From: Gammaproteobacteria bacterium
GTDB taxonomy: Bacteria; Pseudomonadota; Gammaproteobacteria; Pseudomonadales; Balneatricaceae
Assembly: GCA_030748435.1 (NCBI GenBank)
Contig: JASMLZ010000090.1
Location: 1 to 40,647 of the forward strand
DNA: 40,647 nt
Direction of reading: 5' to 3'
The translations under genes and the position numbers were made by a program. How positions within the stretch are numbered: the stretch's first letter is position 1; every line of letters starts with the position of its first letter. Shown in pieces: positions 24,780 to 33,967 of the stretch. The notes below the pieces were generated by a model, which saw nothing but the letters and a program-made list of their open reading frames with translations, had not been told where the DNA came from and did not search any database.

Positions 24780-26384
24780 TCACACCCAGTGATAGTTGTG
24801 GGGTGTCAGTATGGTATTGCGTGGCACACTGGCGGTATTAGGGTAATCCAGTGTGTAATGTAAGCCCCGGCTTTCTTTACGCTGTTGCGCTGAAGCAATG
24901 ATCAGGCTGGCTACCAAAGCAAGATTGCGCAGTTCCACCAGATCGCTGGTCACTCGGTAGTTACTATAAAACTCATTAATTTCCCCTAGCAACAGATCTA
25001 CTCGGTGTTGCGCTCGCTTCAGGCGTTTGTTGGTGCGCACAATGCCCACATAGTCCCACATAAAGCGTCTTAGTTCGTCCCAGTTATGAGACAGGATAAC
25101 GTCTTCATCAGAGTCGGTCACCTTGCTGGTATCCCAGGATTTGATTACGGGGCGGCATATTTCTGCTGGCCATGTGGTGGTAATATGGCGGGCTGCGGAC
25201 TGGGCATACACGAAACATTCCAGTAATGAGTTGCTGGCCAGACGGTTGGCACCATGCAAACCGGTAAAAGCGGTTTCGCCAATGGCATACAGACCTTCGA
25301 TATCGGTTAAACCATGTTCGTTGGTCATAATACCGCCACAGGTATAATGAGCAGCGGGTACCACGGGAATAGGGTCTTGACTGATATCGATACCATAGGT
25401 CAGGCAGCGCTCATAAATAGTGGGGAAGTGCTCGACAATAAAGTCTTTACCCCGATGGGAGATATCCAGATAAACGCAATCATCACCGGAACGCTTCATT
25501 TCATGGTCTATCGCTCGCGCTACTATGTCTCTTGGGGCAAGCTCGAGCCGATCGTCAAAACGCTGCATAAAGGCGTCACCGTTGGCCAAGCGTAGTTTGC
25601 CGCCTTCGCCTCGTACTGCTTCAGAGATTAAGAATGACTTGGCTTTGGGGTGATATAGGCAGGTTGGGTGGAATTGATTGAATTCCATATTGGCAATCCG
25701 ACAGCCGGCACGCCAGGCCATGGCAATGCCATCACCTGAAGAGCCGTCGGAATTACTGGTATATAAATAAACCTTGCTGGCACCGCCAGTAGCTAAGACC
25801 ACGGCCTGGGCACTATAGCTGTCAATATGGCCAGTTTGCTGATCCATAATATAGGCGCCAATACAGCGGTTGCCAGGCAGATCAGTTTTGGCGTTGGTGA
25901 TCAGATCAACAGCGACCTTATGGGTTAGCAGGGAAATGTTTTTGGCTTCCGTAGCCCGCTGTAACAGGGTTTCAGACACTGCCCAGCCGGTGCGATCAGC
26001 AGCATGAATAATGCGCCGGTGACTGTGACCACCTTCTTGTGTAAGGTGGTAACCTGTAGGGTCATCATTATCGGGAGTGAATGGTACTTGTTGTCCAATT
26101 AGCCAGTCTATGCTTTGTTTGGCGTTTTCTATGGTAAATCGAATGGCTTTGTTATTACCCAGTTTGGCACCTGCTTCGATGGTATCCTGAATATGATTCT
26201 GGATATCATCAGTCGGATCCAGCACGGCGGCAATACCACCTTGGGCACGGGAGGAGGAGCCCGCACTAAGTTCCCGTTTACTAATGATAGCAACTCTTTT
26301 GTCCAGCGGTAGTTGCAATGCTAGACTAAGGCCGGCGGCACCTGAGCCAATAACGAGAACATCATAGTCAAATTGTTGTTGCAT
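24780..26384 (-). CDS. nadB: L-aspartate oxidase
   Basis: NadB oxidises L-aspartate to iminoaspartate, the first step of de novo NAD synthesis, and belongs to the succinate dehydrogenase flavoprotein family. The 534-residue protein has the FAD motif VLVIGSGAAGLSLAL near residue 10-24, SRAQGGIAAVLDP near 43, HLTQEGGHSHRRI near 113, and HYTCGGIMTNEHG near 345. The ATG at 26384 is preferred over a TTG at 26399. It diverges from rpoE, the standard Pseudomonas-type arrangement. Confidence 0.96.
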   Translation of the reverse strand: MQQQFDYDVLVIGSGAAGLSLALQLPLDKRVAIISKRELSAGSSSRAQGGIAAVLDPTDDIQNHIQDTIEAGAKLGNNKAIRFTIENAKQSIDWLIGQQVPFTPDNDDPTGYHLTQEGGHSHRRIIHAADRTGWAVSETLLQRATEAKNISLLTHKVAVDLITNAKTDLPGNRCIGAYIMDQQTGHIDSYSAQAVVLATGGASKVYLYTSNSDGSSGDGIAMAWRAGCRIANMEFNQFHPTCLYHPKAKSFLISEAVRGEGGKLRLANGDAFMQRFDDRLELAPRDIVARAIDHEMKRSGDDCVYLDISHRGKDFIVEHFPTIYERCLTYGIDISQDPIPVVPAAHYTCGGIMTNEHGLTDIEGLYAIGETAFTGLHGANRLASNSLLECFVYAQSAARHITTTWPAEICRPVIKSWDTSKVTDSDEDVILSHNWDELRRFMWDYVGIVRTNKRLKRAQHRVDLLLGEINEFYSNYRVTSDLVELRNLALVASLIIASAQQRKESRGLHYTLDYPNTASVPRNTILTPHNYHWV

Positions 26385-26590
26385 AGAGGAACTCACCAAT
26401 TATGCTTGGGTCTTAGGGTAGACTTTATTGCCTTTGCAGGGCCAAAGGGCATTATAGCTACTTTATATGGACTTTTGTATATTGTATGCTAGTGCACCAA
26501 CTACATTATAGTGGCGACTTCAGCGTTGTTCTTGTGTACTTGTTACATGCCCCCATAAACCACATTAATAGAAATGATTGAGGAATTATC

Positions 26591-27166
26591 TTGTCCGATA
26601 CGCAAGTCACGGATCAGCAGTTGGTAGAGCGCGTGCAAGCGGGAGATAAGCGTGCCTTCGATTTACTGGTGTTAAAATACCAGCATAAAATTATCAGCCT
26701 GGTAGGGCGCTATGTTAAGGATCAGCATGAAGCCATGGATGTCAGCCAGGAAGCGTTTATCAAAGCTTACCGCGCCTTGCAGAATTTTCGTGGTGACAGC
26801 CAGTTTTATACCTGGCTGTATCGTATTGCTATCAATACGGCAAAAAACTATCTGGTAGCCAAGGGGCGCAGGCCACCTGATCAGGACGTTGATGCTGATG
26901 AACAGGCCGACTATGGGTTTGCTGAGGCCATGACTGATGCTGAAACGCCGGAAAACCTGTTAGCCAGAGACGAGCTGCAGGACAGGGTGTTTGCGACTCT
27001 TGAAAGTCTGCCTGATGACTTAAAAACAGCCCTTTCTCTGCGTGAGTTTGAAGGTTTAAGTTATGAGCAAATAGCTGAAGTGATGGATTGCCCTGTGGGC
27101 ACTGTGCGCTCACGCATTTTCCGTGCTCGTGAAGCTATTGATAAGGTAGTCGCCAAATATATGTAA
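26591..27166 (+). CDS. rpoE: RNA polymerase sigma factor RpoE/AlgU (sigma-E)
   Basis: The extracytoplasmic-function sigma factor controls the envelope stress response. The 191-residue protein has sigma region 2 (about 25-95, DVSQEAFIKAYRAL and FYTWLYRIAINTAKNYL) and region 4 (about 130-185, LSLREFEGLSYEQIAEVMDCPVGTVRSRIFRARE). It starts at a TTG with GAGGA 7 nt upstream, which may limit translation. It heads the rpoE-rseA-rseC set, with mucD further on. I saw no convincing sigma-E-type promoter in the 191-206 nt upstream region, which also serves nadB. Confidence 0.97.
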   Translation: MSDTQVTDQQLVERVQAGDKRAFDLLVLKYQHKIISLVGRYVKDQHEAMDVSQEAFIKAYRALQNFRGDSQFYTWLYRIAINTAKNYLVAKGRRPPDQDVDADEQADYGFAEAMTDAETPENLLARDELQDRVFATLESLPDDLKTALSLREFEGLSYEQIAEVMDCPVGTVRSRIFRAREAIDKVVAKYM

Positions 27167-27255
27167 GCCGGCCTACTGCTAAAGTGGCAGGAAAGATAAA
27201 AATTTATGGAACTGTTGCCAATAATAGGCGTCCAAGTCTGTAATCTGTATATGTA

Positions 27256-27270
27256 ACGTCTTTTTGACGT
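27256..27270 (+). other. Small hairpin before the anti-sigma gene
   Basis: ACGTC, TTTTT, GACGT: a 5-bp stem in the 126-nt rpoE-rseA gap, 11 nt before the AAGGAA ribosome binding site. It may tune relative output of the sigma and anti-sigma factors; there is no direct evidence. Confidence 0.3.
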
Positions 27271-27292
27271 GCTATAAACCAAGGAAATGCTA

Positions 27293-28114
27293 GTGACCCA
27301 ATCATCATTGCTTGCCGAACAAATGCGTGAATCTATCAGCGCTATGGTTGACGACGAAGCCCAGCAACTGGAGTTGCAGAGGGTGCTAAAAGCTGCCGAA
27401 ACTGATCCTGCTGTACGTGAAAAATGGCAGCGTTATCAGCTGGTTAGTGGTATTTTAAAGCGTCAAGTCGAGCCGGTGTCCTGGTCTGCCGATGTGGCAG
27501 ATCGAGTAAGTGCTGCGGTGGCTGGTGAAGCACCACTAAGTGAGGTTAAGCCAGCAGTGAAGTTAGGTTGGTGGAAGCCATTGGGTGGGTTTGCCATTGC
27601 TGCCAGTGCTACCATGATGATGGTATTGGGTGTACAACAGGCTACTTTGATTAGCCAAACGGGTTTACTTGATGATTCTGGTATTGTGTTGATTGAGCCA
27701 GGTCAGTCAAATAATCAGTTTGAGCAAGCCAGTGCTGGTGTTATGCCTGTTGCTCCAAATGCCAAGGGGCAGCTGTTAAATGGTGTTACAGCTATAGATG
27801 GGGCAGACGCTTTGTGGTCTATAGCCGACTTGCCTGAAGATTTTGTGCTGGTACAGCGCAGTCTGGATGATACCGGTGCCATTGCCCGCGAAGCTCTGCG
27901 CTTTAGCAATGGTAGCAGTGAATTTACACTTTATGTTGAGCCCTTGATGGGGCGTACTATTGCTGAAGGGCATGCTTATGCCGGGCAGAACCTTGTTCTG
28001 GGTCAGGCGCTTGCGGTTGCTGGTAGTGAGTTGTTTATTACGCTGGTAGGTGAGTTGCCTTTGGTTACTGCCCAGCAGATAACAGCTTCTGTGGTAGTCA
28101 ATACTAAGCAATAG
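27293..28114 (+). CDS. rseA: RseA-type anti-sigma factor fused to an RseB C-terminal-like domain
   Basis: RseA/MucA holds sigma-E inactive at the inner membrane. Residues 5-58 form the anti-sigma domain (ESISAMVDDEAQQLE), about 96-115 the single membrane helix, and about 170-268 a periplasmic part resembling the RseB/MucB C-terminal domain: LWSIADLPEDFVLVQ, LRFSNGSSEFTLYVEP and the closing TLVGELPLVTAQQI, which line up by eye with E. coli RseB. The LolA-like N-terminal half of RseB is absent, and no rseB gene follows. There is no Cys, so the E. coli DegS cleavage pair Val-Cys is missing. The GTG at 27293 is favoured because AAGGAA is 6-7 nt upstream; the ATG at 27287 is too close to it. rseC starts 3 nt after its stop. 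Confidence 0.85.
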   Translation: MTQSSLLAEQMRESISAMVDDEAQQLELQRVLKAAETDPAVREKWQRYQLVSGILKRQVEPVSWSADVADRVSAAVAGEAPLSEVKPAVKLGWWKPLGGFAIAASATMMMVLGVQQATLISQTGLLDDSGIVLIEPGQSNNQFEQASAGVMPVAPNAKGQLLNGVTAIDGADALWSIADLPEDFVLVQRSLDDTGAIAREALRFSNGSSEFTLYVEPLMGRTIAEGHAYAGQNLVLGQALAVAGSELFITLVGELPLVTAQQITASVVVNTKQ

Positions 28115-28116
28115 GG

Positions 28117-28593
28117 ATGAGTATCTCTGATTCGCACACTCAATCGGCTTATGTAGAACAGCCAGCAACGGTTGTTGCGCTGCAGGGTGCGACGGTAACC
28201 CTTTCCACCATCCGCTTAAATACCTGTCAGCAGTGTGCTATGAAAGTTGGTTGTGGTCAGCGCATGTTGCTTCAGGCTGCTGGTTGTGAACGCTCGCAAA
28301 TTGAGTTGTCCCCGCCAGCCAATTTACCACTGCAAGTAGGTCAGGAAGTGCGGGTAGCCATACCCCAGAGCACTTTTATTCGCGCCAGCCTGTGGGTATT
28401 TATGGTGCCCTTGTTGGGTATGTTGCTGGGGGCTTTTATTGCTCAAAACTGGTTCTACAGTGAGCCTGCCATTGCCTTGTCTGGTGTGGTCGGTTTGGGT
28501 GTGGGTGTGCTACTAATGCGTCAGCGTATGCGTGCTCTGCAGCGGCATGCACAATGGCAGCCCCATATTATTGTTGACCCGCCAAAAAATTGA
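28117..28593 (+). CDS. rseC: SoxR-reducing system / RseC-MucC family protein
   Basis: A 158-residue inner membrane protein. The N-terminal cytoplasmic part has the cysteine cluster CQQCAMKVGCGQ near residues 37-48, typical of RseC, followed by two membrane helices (about 90-110 and 117-133). RseC modulates the sigma-E response and is also linked to reduction of SoxR with the Rsx complex. It is co-translated with the RseA-like gene (2-nt gap) and lies before mucD, in the mucC position. Confidence 0.9.
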   Translation: MSISDSHTQSAYVEQPATVVALQGATVTLSTIRLNTCQQCAMKVGCGQRMLLQAAGCERSQIELSPPANLPLQVGQEVRVAIPQSTFIRASLWVFMVPLLGMLLGAFIAQNWFYSEPAIALSGVVGLGVGVLLMRQRMRALQRHAQWQPHIIVDPPKN

Positions 28594-28655
28594 TGATGAG
28601 CCAACTTTAGGCCTATACCCGGTATTTTCCCTGATTGCAAAGCTATGTAAAGAAG

Positions 28656-28693
28656 GGCACTTTTTTCTTCTTATTTCGTCCCAATAATATAAT
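28656..28693 (+). promoter_or_regulatory. Possible promoters of mucD
   Basis: GGCACTT (28656-28662) followed after 16 nt by TCCCA (28679-28683) is a partial match to sigma-E promoters (GGAACTT and TCTGA-like). A separate TATAAT at 28688-28693 offers a sigma-70 -10 box with a poor -35. Both are upstream of the strong GAGGAA ribosome binding site of mucD. Confidence 0.3.
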
Positions 28694-28741
28694 CTTGTCA
28701 ATCTGTGCTACACCCATTTTTTGCTTATATGAGGAAGAAAT

Positions 28742-30178
28742 ATGATCAAGCAAACCTTACGTCTATCTGTGCTAGGTACCTTTGCTCTGCTATTGGCTGT
28801 GAGTCGTTTGTCAATAGCTGGTTCTCTACCTGACTTTACAGAACTGGTTGAGGCTGCTGCCCCTGCTGTAGTCAATATTAGTACGACCCGTGAAGTCAGC
28901 CAGCGGCAGTCCATGTCACCTTTTGGGTTTCCTGATAATGGGCAAATACCCGAGATCTTTCGTCATTTCTTTGAGCGCCAATTCCCATCTGTACCCAAGG
29001 AGCAGGAAGAGCAGCAGGGCAGGCCGCGGTCTGTGCCACAATCACTGGGTTCCGGTTTTTTGATTAGCGAAGATGGCTATATTCTTACCAATCATCATGT
29101 TATTGCCGAGGCTGATGAGATTCTGGTCAGTCTTAACGATAGACGTCAGTTACCAGCCGAACTGATTGGCAGTGACGAGCGTTCGGATCTGGCCTTATTG
29201 AAGATAGATGCTGATAAGTTGCCACATTTGGTGTTGGCTGATTCGGATGCTTTAAAAGTGGGCGAATGGGTGCTGGCTATTGGCTCACCTTTTGGCTTTG
29301 ATTATTCCGTAACGGCTGGCATTGTCAGTGCCAAGGGTCGGGATTTACAGTCTGAAACCTATGTACCATTTATTCAAACTGATGTGGCGATCAATCCTGG
29401 TAACTCTGGTGGTCCCCTGTTTAATCTCGCGGGTGAAGTGGTGGGGATTAACTCCCAAATCTATACCCGCTCGGGTGGTTTTATGGGGTTGAGTTTTGCT
29501 GTGCCAAGTAATCTGGCCACGAGTATCGTAGCGCAACTGCGTGACAGTGGTGAGGTGAACCGTGGCTGGTTAGGTGTACATATTCAGGAAGTGAGTCAGG
29601 ATCTGGCGGAGTCATTTGGCCTGGACAAGGCTATTGGTGCTCTGATTGCCGAGGTTGTTGAGGACAGTCCAGCCGAGGCGGCGGGTTTGCAGGCCGGTGA
29701 TATTATTACCCATGTAGATGGTCGTGAAGTTATTAAATCAGGACACGTGGTACACCATATTGGTGCCCTATTGCCTGGCCAGGAAGTAGACCTTACGTTG
29801 GTGCGAGATGGTGTCAGTCAGCAACTGGAAGTCACTATTGGCAGTTTGGCTGATGCCGAAGCTCAGGCTGAGCAGAGGGCCAAAACCAAGGATGTTTATG
29901 TGGAGCGACTGGGCTTGACCGTGTTGCCTCTGGATGAAGATCAGGCTAATGACCTGCGGCTTAGCTTTGGGGTTGTTATTAGTGCTGTAGATGAGGACAC
30001 AGCACTGGAATTGGACTTGCGAGCTGGAGATATTATTACCAGTGTAGCCAATTTTCGAGTGACCGATCCCCAGCAGTTTGCCAAGTTAGCCAAGGCTTTG
30101 CCTAATGGGCGTTCCATTGCTATTCGTATTGTTCGCAATGGTCGCTCTATGTATCAGGCATTTCGTCTTAATAACTGA
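28742..30178 (+). CDS. mucD: Periplasmic serine protease/chaperone DegP-MucD
   Basis: An HtrA-family protease that degrades misfolded envelope proteins. The 478-residue protein has a signal peptide (residues 1-26), the trypsin-like domain with His119 (TNHHV), Asp149 (SDLALL) and Ser222 (GNSGGP), and two PDZ domains (about 265-350 and 385-478; the first includes RGWLGVHIQ). All catalytic residues are intact. Its place directly after rseC is that of mucD in algU-mucABCD. It follows a 148-nt gap with its own candidate promoter, so it may be expressed independently. Confidence 0.95.
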   Translation: MIKQTLRLSVLGTFALLLAVSRLSIAGSLPDFTELVEAAAPAVVNISTTREVSQRQSMSPFGFPDNGQIPEIFRHFFERQFPSVPKEQEEQQGRPRSVPQSLGSGFLISEDGYILTNHHVIAEADEILVSLNDRRQLPAELIGSDERSDLALLKIDADKLPHLVLADSDALKVGEWVLAIGSPFGFDYSVTAGIVSAKGRDLQSETYVPFIQTDVAINPGNSGGPLFNLAGEVVGINSQIYTRSGGFMGLSFAVPSNLATSIVAQLRDSGEVNRGWLGVHIQEVSQDLAESFGLDKAIGALIAEVVEDSPAEAAGLQAGDIITHVDGREVIKSGHVVHHIGALLPGQEVDLTLVRDGVSQQLEVTIGSLADAEAQAEQRAKTKDVYVERLGLTVLPLDEDQANDLRLSFGVVISAVDEDTALELDLRAGDIITSVANFRVTDPQQFAKLAKALPNGRSIAIRIVRNGRSMYQAFRLNN

Positions 30179-30610
30179 CCTTTGTCCGATATTGTCATAT
30201 AACGGTGTTAATAATCTACTCAAGTGGTCAGTTAGCATATATAAACGCCGTCTTGGCGAGCAGCCTAACGGCGCAGTAATCTCTAAGCTATCGATTTTAT
30301 TGATAAGAGATTGTTGCGCGTTGCTCGCCATGGCAGATGTTTGATTATGGCTGGCATTTCCCAGGTGATACAAGGTGGAAGTTGTTTGCTAGCTACTGTT
30401 GTCGGCGTGAGCAAAGCGTTTCCTTGGCACAAGTGTCGTTAAGACCATGATGAAACCACCTTTTGGTGGTGGTAAAGGTGGCTTTGCTGTACAATTTGGC
30501 CCCTTATAAGAGCTGCCGTTATTAGCCCCATAAGGTGCATCTGGCGGAGTGTAATTTTGAGTCACCGATGACTCTGGCAAAGCAAGCCATAAGTCGTCAG
30601 GAAAACCTGC
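30179..30610 (+). other. 432-nt non-coding region upstream of lepA with hairpins
   Basis: No convincing gene is present. It holds the long hairpin at 30254-30330, an alternative CGCCGT/ACGGCG pairing (30246-30251 with 30268-30273) and a 6-bp ACCACC/GGTGGT hairpin with a TTTT loop at 30455-30470. TACAAT at about 30490-30496 could be a -10 box for lepA. Nothing else is recognised. Confidence 0.45.
30254..30330 (+). ncRNA. Long imperfect hairpin, candidate structured leader or small RNA
   Basis: TGGCGAGCA (30254-30262) pairs with TGCTCGCCA (30322-30330). After an 8-nt versus 2-nt bulge, the 14 nt at 30271-30284 pair with 30306-30319 (two G-U pairs), then TATC with GATA around the loop. That is about 27 bp over 77 nt, including G-U pairs. 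A competing 6-bp pairing uses the 5' bulge. There is no T tract after it. It could be an RNA switch, a small RNA or a fossil palindromic element. Confidence 0.4.
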
Positions 30611-32410
30611 ATGGCCATCAATCCGAATATTCGTAACTTTTCTATTATTGCCCATATAGACCACGGCAAATCCACCATCGCGGATCGTTTTATCCAGTTA
30701 TGCGGTGGTCTCAGTGATCGGGAAATGGCACAGCAGGTGCTCGATTCCATGGATATGGAGCGTGAACGTGGTATTACCATCAAAGCCCAAAGTGTTACTT
30801 TGAATTTTACTGCCAGCAATGGTGAAACCTATCAGCTTAATTTTATTGATACTCCGGGGCATGTGGACTTCTCGTATGAGGTATCGCGCTCACTGGAGGC
30901 CTGTGAAGGGGCATTGCTGGTGGTTGATGCGGCCCAGGGTGTAGAAGCCCAGTCTGTTGCTAACTGTTATACGGCTATCGAGCAGGGTTTGGAAGTGGTG
31001 CCAGTGCTTAACAAGATGGACCTGCCCCAAGCCGAACCGGAGCGGGTCAAGCAGGAAATTGAAGAAGTCATTGGCATCGATGCTACAGATGCTGTGGCGG
31101 CTTCGGCAAAAAGCGGTATGGGTATAGAAGATGTGCTGGAACAGTTAGTTGAGCTGGTTCCACCACCAGAGGGTGATGAAAATGCGCCCTTGCAAGCCCT
31201 GATTATTGACTCCTGGTTTGATAATTATCTGGGCGTGGTATCGCTGGTGCGTATTAAACAAGGTACCTTGCGCAAGAAAGACAAGATAGTTGTGAAGTCT
31301 ACGGGCATTCAATATGGCATTGATGACCTTGGTATTTTTACCCCCAAGCGTAATTCCACAGGTATTCTAAAGGCTGGTGAGGTTGGTTATGTAGTAGCTG
31401 GCATCAAGGATATTCATGGTGCGCCCGTGGGTGATACCCTGACCCATGTAAAAACGGCTGATATTGATAGCTTGCCTGGCTTCAAAAAAATCAAACCACA
31501 AGTCTATGCTGGCCTCTTCCCGACTAGTTCAGATGATTATGAAGATTTTCGTGAAGCACTGGCCAAGCTCAGTCTCAATGACGCTTCCCTGTTCTATGAA
31601 CCAGAGAGTTCTGATGCTCTGGGCTTTGGCTTCCGCTGCGGTTTTCTGGGGATGCTGCATATGGAAATTATTCAGGAGCGTCTGGAGCGAGAATATAATC
31701 TGGACTTGCTTACTACGGCACCCACCGTGGTCTACGAGTTGGAATTAAACAATGGTGACACTGTCTATGTAGATAACCCCTCTAAATTACCGGATATGGG
31801 GCGTGTCAATGAAATGCGTGAACCCATCGTAGAAGCCAATATTCTGGTACCACAGGAACATCTGGGCAATGTTATTAGCCTGTGTGTGGAAAAGCGTGGT
31901 GTACAGAAGAATATGCAGTTTATGGCGACGCAAGTGGCTATTACCTATGATATGCCCATGAGCGAAGTGGTGTTGGACTTCTTTGATCGTCTCAAGTCAG
32001 TCAGCCGTGGTTATGCTTCTCTGGAATATAACTTTGTGCGCTTTGAAGCAGCCAAGCTGGTACGTTTGGATATTTTGATCAACGGTGATCGGGTTGATGC
32101 CCTGGCCGTAATTATGCACCGTGACAATGCTCAGGGCCGTGGCCGAGCCTTATGTGAAAAGATGAAGGAATTGATTCCACGGCAGATGTTTGATGTGGCC
32201 ATACAAGCCGCTATTGGTGGGCAAATTGTCTCTCGCACTACCGTTAAGGCGTTGCGTAAAAACGTTACCGCCAAGTGCTATGGTGGTGATGTAAGCCGTA
32301 AGAAGAAACTCTTGGCCAAGCAAAAAGAAGGTAAGAAACGTATGAAACAGGTGGGCAGTGTGGAAATACCTCAGGATGCCTTTCTGGCTGTGCTGAAAGT
32401 GGATAATTAG
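30611..32410 (+). CDS. lepA: Elongation factor 4 (LepA), GTPase
   Basis: LepA is a translational GTPase related to EF-G that affects ribosome biogenesis and initiation or back-translocation. The 599-residue protein begins [17 protein letters not shown] (G1), with DTPGHVDF (G3) near 78 and NKMDLPQA (G4) near 131. The LepA-specific C-terminal domain runs from about 490, ending in a basic stretch [18 protein letters not shown]. It is the first gene of lepA-lepB-rnc-era-recO-acpS and lies 30 nt before lepB. Confidence 0.97.
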   Translation: MAINPNIRNFSIIAHIDHGKSTIADRFIQLCGGLSDREMAQQVLDSMDMERERGITIKAQSVTLNFTASNGETYQLNFIDTPGHVDFSYEVSRSLEACEGALLVVDAAQGVEAQSVANCYTAIEQGLEVVPVLNKMDLPQAEPERVKQEIEEVIGIDATDAVAASAKSGMGIEDVLEQLVELVPPPEGDENAPLQALIIDSWFDNYLGVVSLVRIKQGTLRKKDKIVVKSTGIQYGIDDLGIFTPKRNSTGILKAGEVGYVVAGIKDIHGAPVGDTLTHVKTADIDSLPGFKKIKPQVYAGLFPTSSDDYEDFREALAKLSLNDASLFYEPESSDALGFGFRCGFLGMLHMEIIQERLEREYNLDLLTTAPTVVYELELNNGDTVYVDNPSKLPDMGRVNEMREPIVEANILVPQEHLGNVISLCVEKRGVQKNMQFMATQVAITYDMPMSEVVLDFFDRLKSVSRGYASLEYNFVRFEAAKLVRLDILINGDRVDALAVIMHRDNAQGRGRALCEKMKELIPRQMFDVAIQAAIGGQIVSRTTVKALRKNVTAKCYGGDVSRKKKLLAKQKEGKKRMKQVGSVEIPQDAFLAVLKVDN

Positions 32411-32439
32411 CAGATTGCTGGACGGAACTGGAGATAGAT

Positions 32440-33243
32440 ATGGATTTTGATTTTGAGCTGATATTGGTGGTGGGTTGTGCTATCACTGGTTTGGGTTGGG
32501 CTGTGGAAGCCTGCTGGTGGAAGCCAGTACGTTTGCGTCGTTTAAACGAGGCGGTGGCAGCCGTGGGTGGTCAGTTGCCCGATGCAAGTCAAACGGAGCA
32601 GATTAAGGAACCATTATGGGCCGAATATAGCCGGTCTTTTTTCCCCGTTTTGGCACTGGTACTGGTGTTACGCAGTTTTCTGTTTGAGCCCTATCAGATT
32701 CCCTCAGGTTCCATGTTGCCAACCTTGCAGATCGGCGACTTTATTGTGGTAAATAAATACACCTATGGTCTGCGCTTGCCCATAACAGGCACTAAAATGC
32801 TGGCTGTAAATGAGCCTCAGCGGGGTGATGTAATGGTGTTTAAATTTCCTCGTGATACCAAGGTCAAATATATCAAACGCGTGGTTGGTGTGCCGGGAGA
32901 CAGTATAAAATACGTTGATAAGCAGCTATTTATCAATGATCAACCCATTGTTCAAGAATATATGGGTATGGATATCAGTGGTAATAAGATATTGCGCGAA
33001 GCTTTGGGTGACACTAACCACCTGTTATGGCAGCAGCCGGCTAAAGGCCGTGACTGGAAAACCAAGGTTATTCCAGAAGGACACTACTTTATGTTGGGCG
33101 ATAACCGTGATGGCAGCAATGACAGCCGCTATTGGGGCCTGGTTAAAGAAGACTTGATTGTTGGTAAGGCTGTGGGTGTATGGATGCACTGGGAAAGCTT
33201 TTTCAGTCTGCCCAGCTTTAGTACAGTCGGTGGTATAGAGTAA
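32440..33243 (+). CDS. lepB: Signal peptidase I
   Basis: LepB cleaves Sec and Tat signal peptides at the periplasmic face. The 267-residue protein has two N-terminal membrane helices (about 5-22 and 66-82), the catalytic Ser91 in PSGSMLPTL and Lys146 in YIKRVVGVPGD, and box E GDNRDGSNDSRYWG near 225. lepA-lepB order is the common one. rnc starts 4 nt after its stop. Confidence 0.96.
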   Translation: MDFDFELILVVGCAITGLGWAVEACWWKPVRLRRLNEAVAAVGGQLPDASQTEQIKEPLWAEYSRSFFPVLALVLVLRSFLFEPYQIPSGSMLPTLQIGDFIVVNKYTYGLRLPITGTKMLAVNEPQRGDVMVFKFPRDTKVKYIKRVVGVPGDSIKYVDKQLFINDQPIVQEYMGMDISGNKILREALGDTNHLLWQQPAKGRDWKTKVIPEGHYFMLGDNRDGSNDSRYWGLVKEDLIVGKAVGVWMHWESFFSLPSFSTVGGIE

Positions 33244-33247
33244 GTTT

Positions 33248-33967
33248 ATGAAAGCGCCAAGCAAACGTGCCAAGGAACAGGCTCTACAAGCGTTAATGGA
33301 GCGCTTGGGATATCAGTTTACTAACCGGGACTTGTTGCATTTAGCCTTGAGCCATCGTTCTTTGGGGCCTAACAATAATGAACGGCTTGAGTTTCTTGGC
33401 GATTCCATTGTTAACTTTGTGATTGCTGAAGCACTATATCGTCAGTTCCCGAAGGCCAAAGAAGGGCAAATGAGCCGTCTGCGGGCTGGCTTGGTAAAGG
33501 GTGTGACGTTGGCCGAGGTGGGCAAAGAACTGCAGGTGGGGGAATGCCTGCGTTTGGGCACAGGAGAGCGTAAAAGTGGTGGCCAGCGGCGTGAGTCTAT
33601 TTTGGCTGACGCGGTCGAATCCATTATCGGTGCTATCTATCTGGATAGTGATATGCAGACTTGTGAAGCCCGTATTCTGGCGTGGTTTGATGCTCGCTTG
33701 CGTACTTTGGATTGGCAAACCAATCAAAAAGATGCCAAAACCCGCTTGCAGGAATTCCTGCAGGCACGCAAGCAGGAATTACCCGTCTACGAGTTGCTGC
33801 AGGTGAAGGGTAATGATCATGAGCAGATATTTGTAATGTCCTGTCAGGTAGATATGTTGGACGTGGCTACCCAGGCAGAAGCCAGTAGTCGTCGTATTGG
33901 CGAACAAAAGGCGGCGGCTCTGGCCTTGCAAATGCTGGAGCAGCATGTTGCTCAGGAGAATGTATGA
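33248..33967 (+). CDS. rnc: Ribonuclease III
   Basis: RNase III cleaves double-stranded RNA in rRNA precursors and regulatory duplexes. The 239-residue protein has the signature [20 protein letters not shown] near residues 42-61, the second acidic cluster ([13 protein letters not shown] near 121), and a C-terminal dsRNA-binding domain from about 160. The rncO-type leader seen in E. coli is not evident because the gene follows lepB by 4 nt. Its end overlaps era (ATGA). Confidence 0.96.
   Translation: MKAPSKRAKEQALQALMERLGYQFTNRDLLHLALSHRSLGPNNNERLEFLGDSIVNFVIAEALYRQFPKAKEGQMSRLRAGLVKGVTLAEVGKELQVGECLRLGTGERKSGGQRRESILADAVESIIGAIYLDSDMQTCEARILAWFDARLRTLDWQTNQKDAKTRLQEFLQARKQELPVYELLQVKGNDHEQIFVMSCQVDMLDVATQAEASSRRIGEQKAAALALQMLEQHVAQENV

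Noticed and set aside
30438-30455. Sigma-54 promoter (TGGCAC-N5-TCGTT) before lepA
   Set aside because: The -12 element does not have the required GC, and lepA is not a known sigma-54 target.
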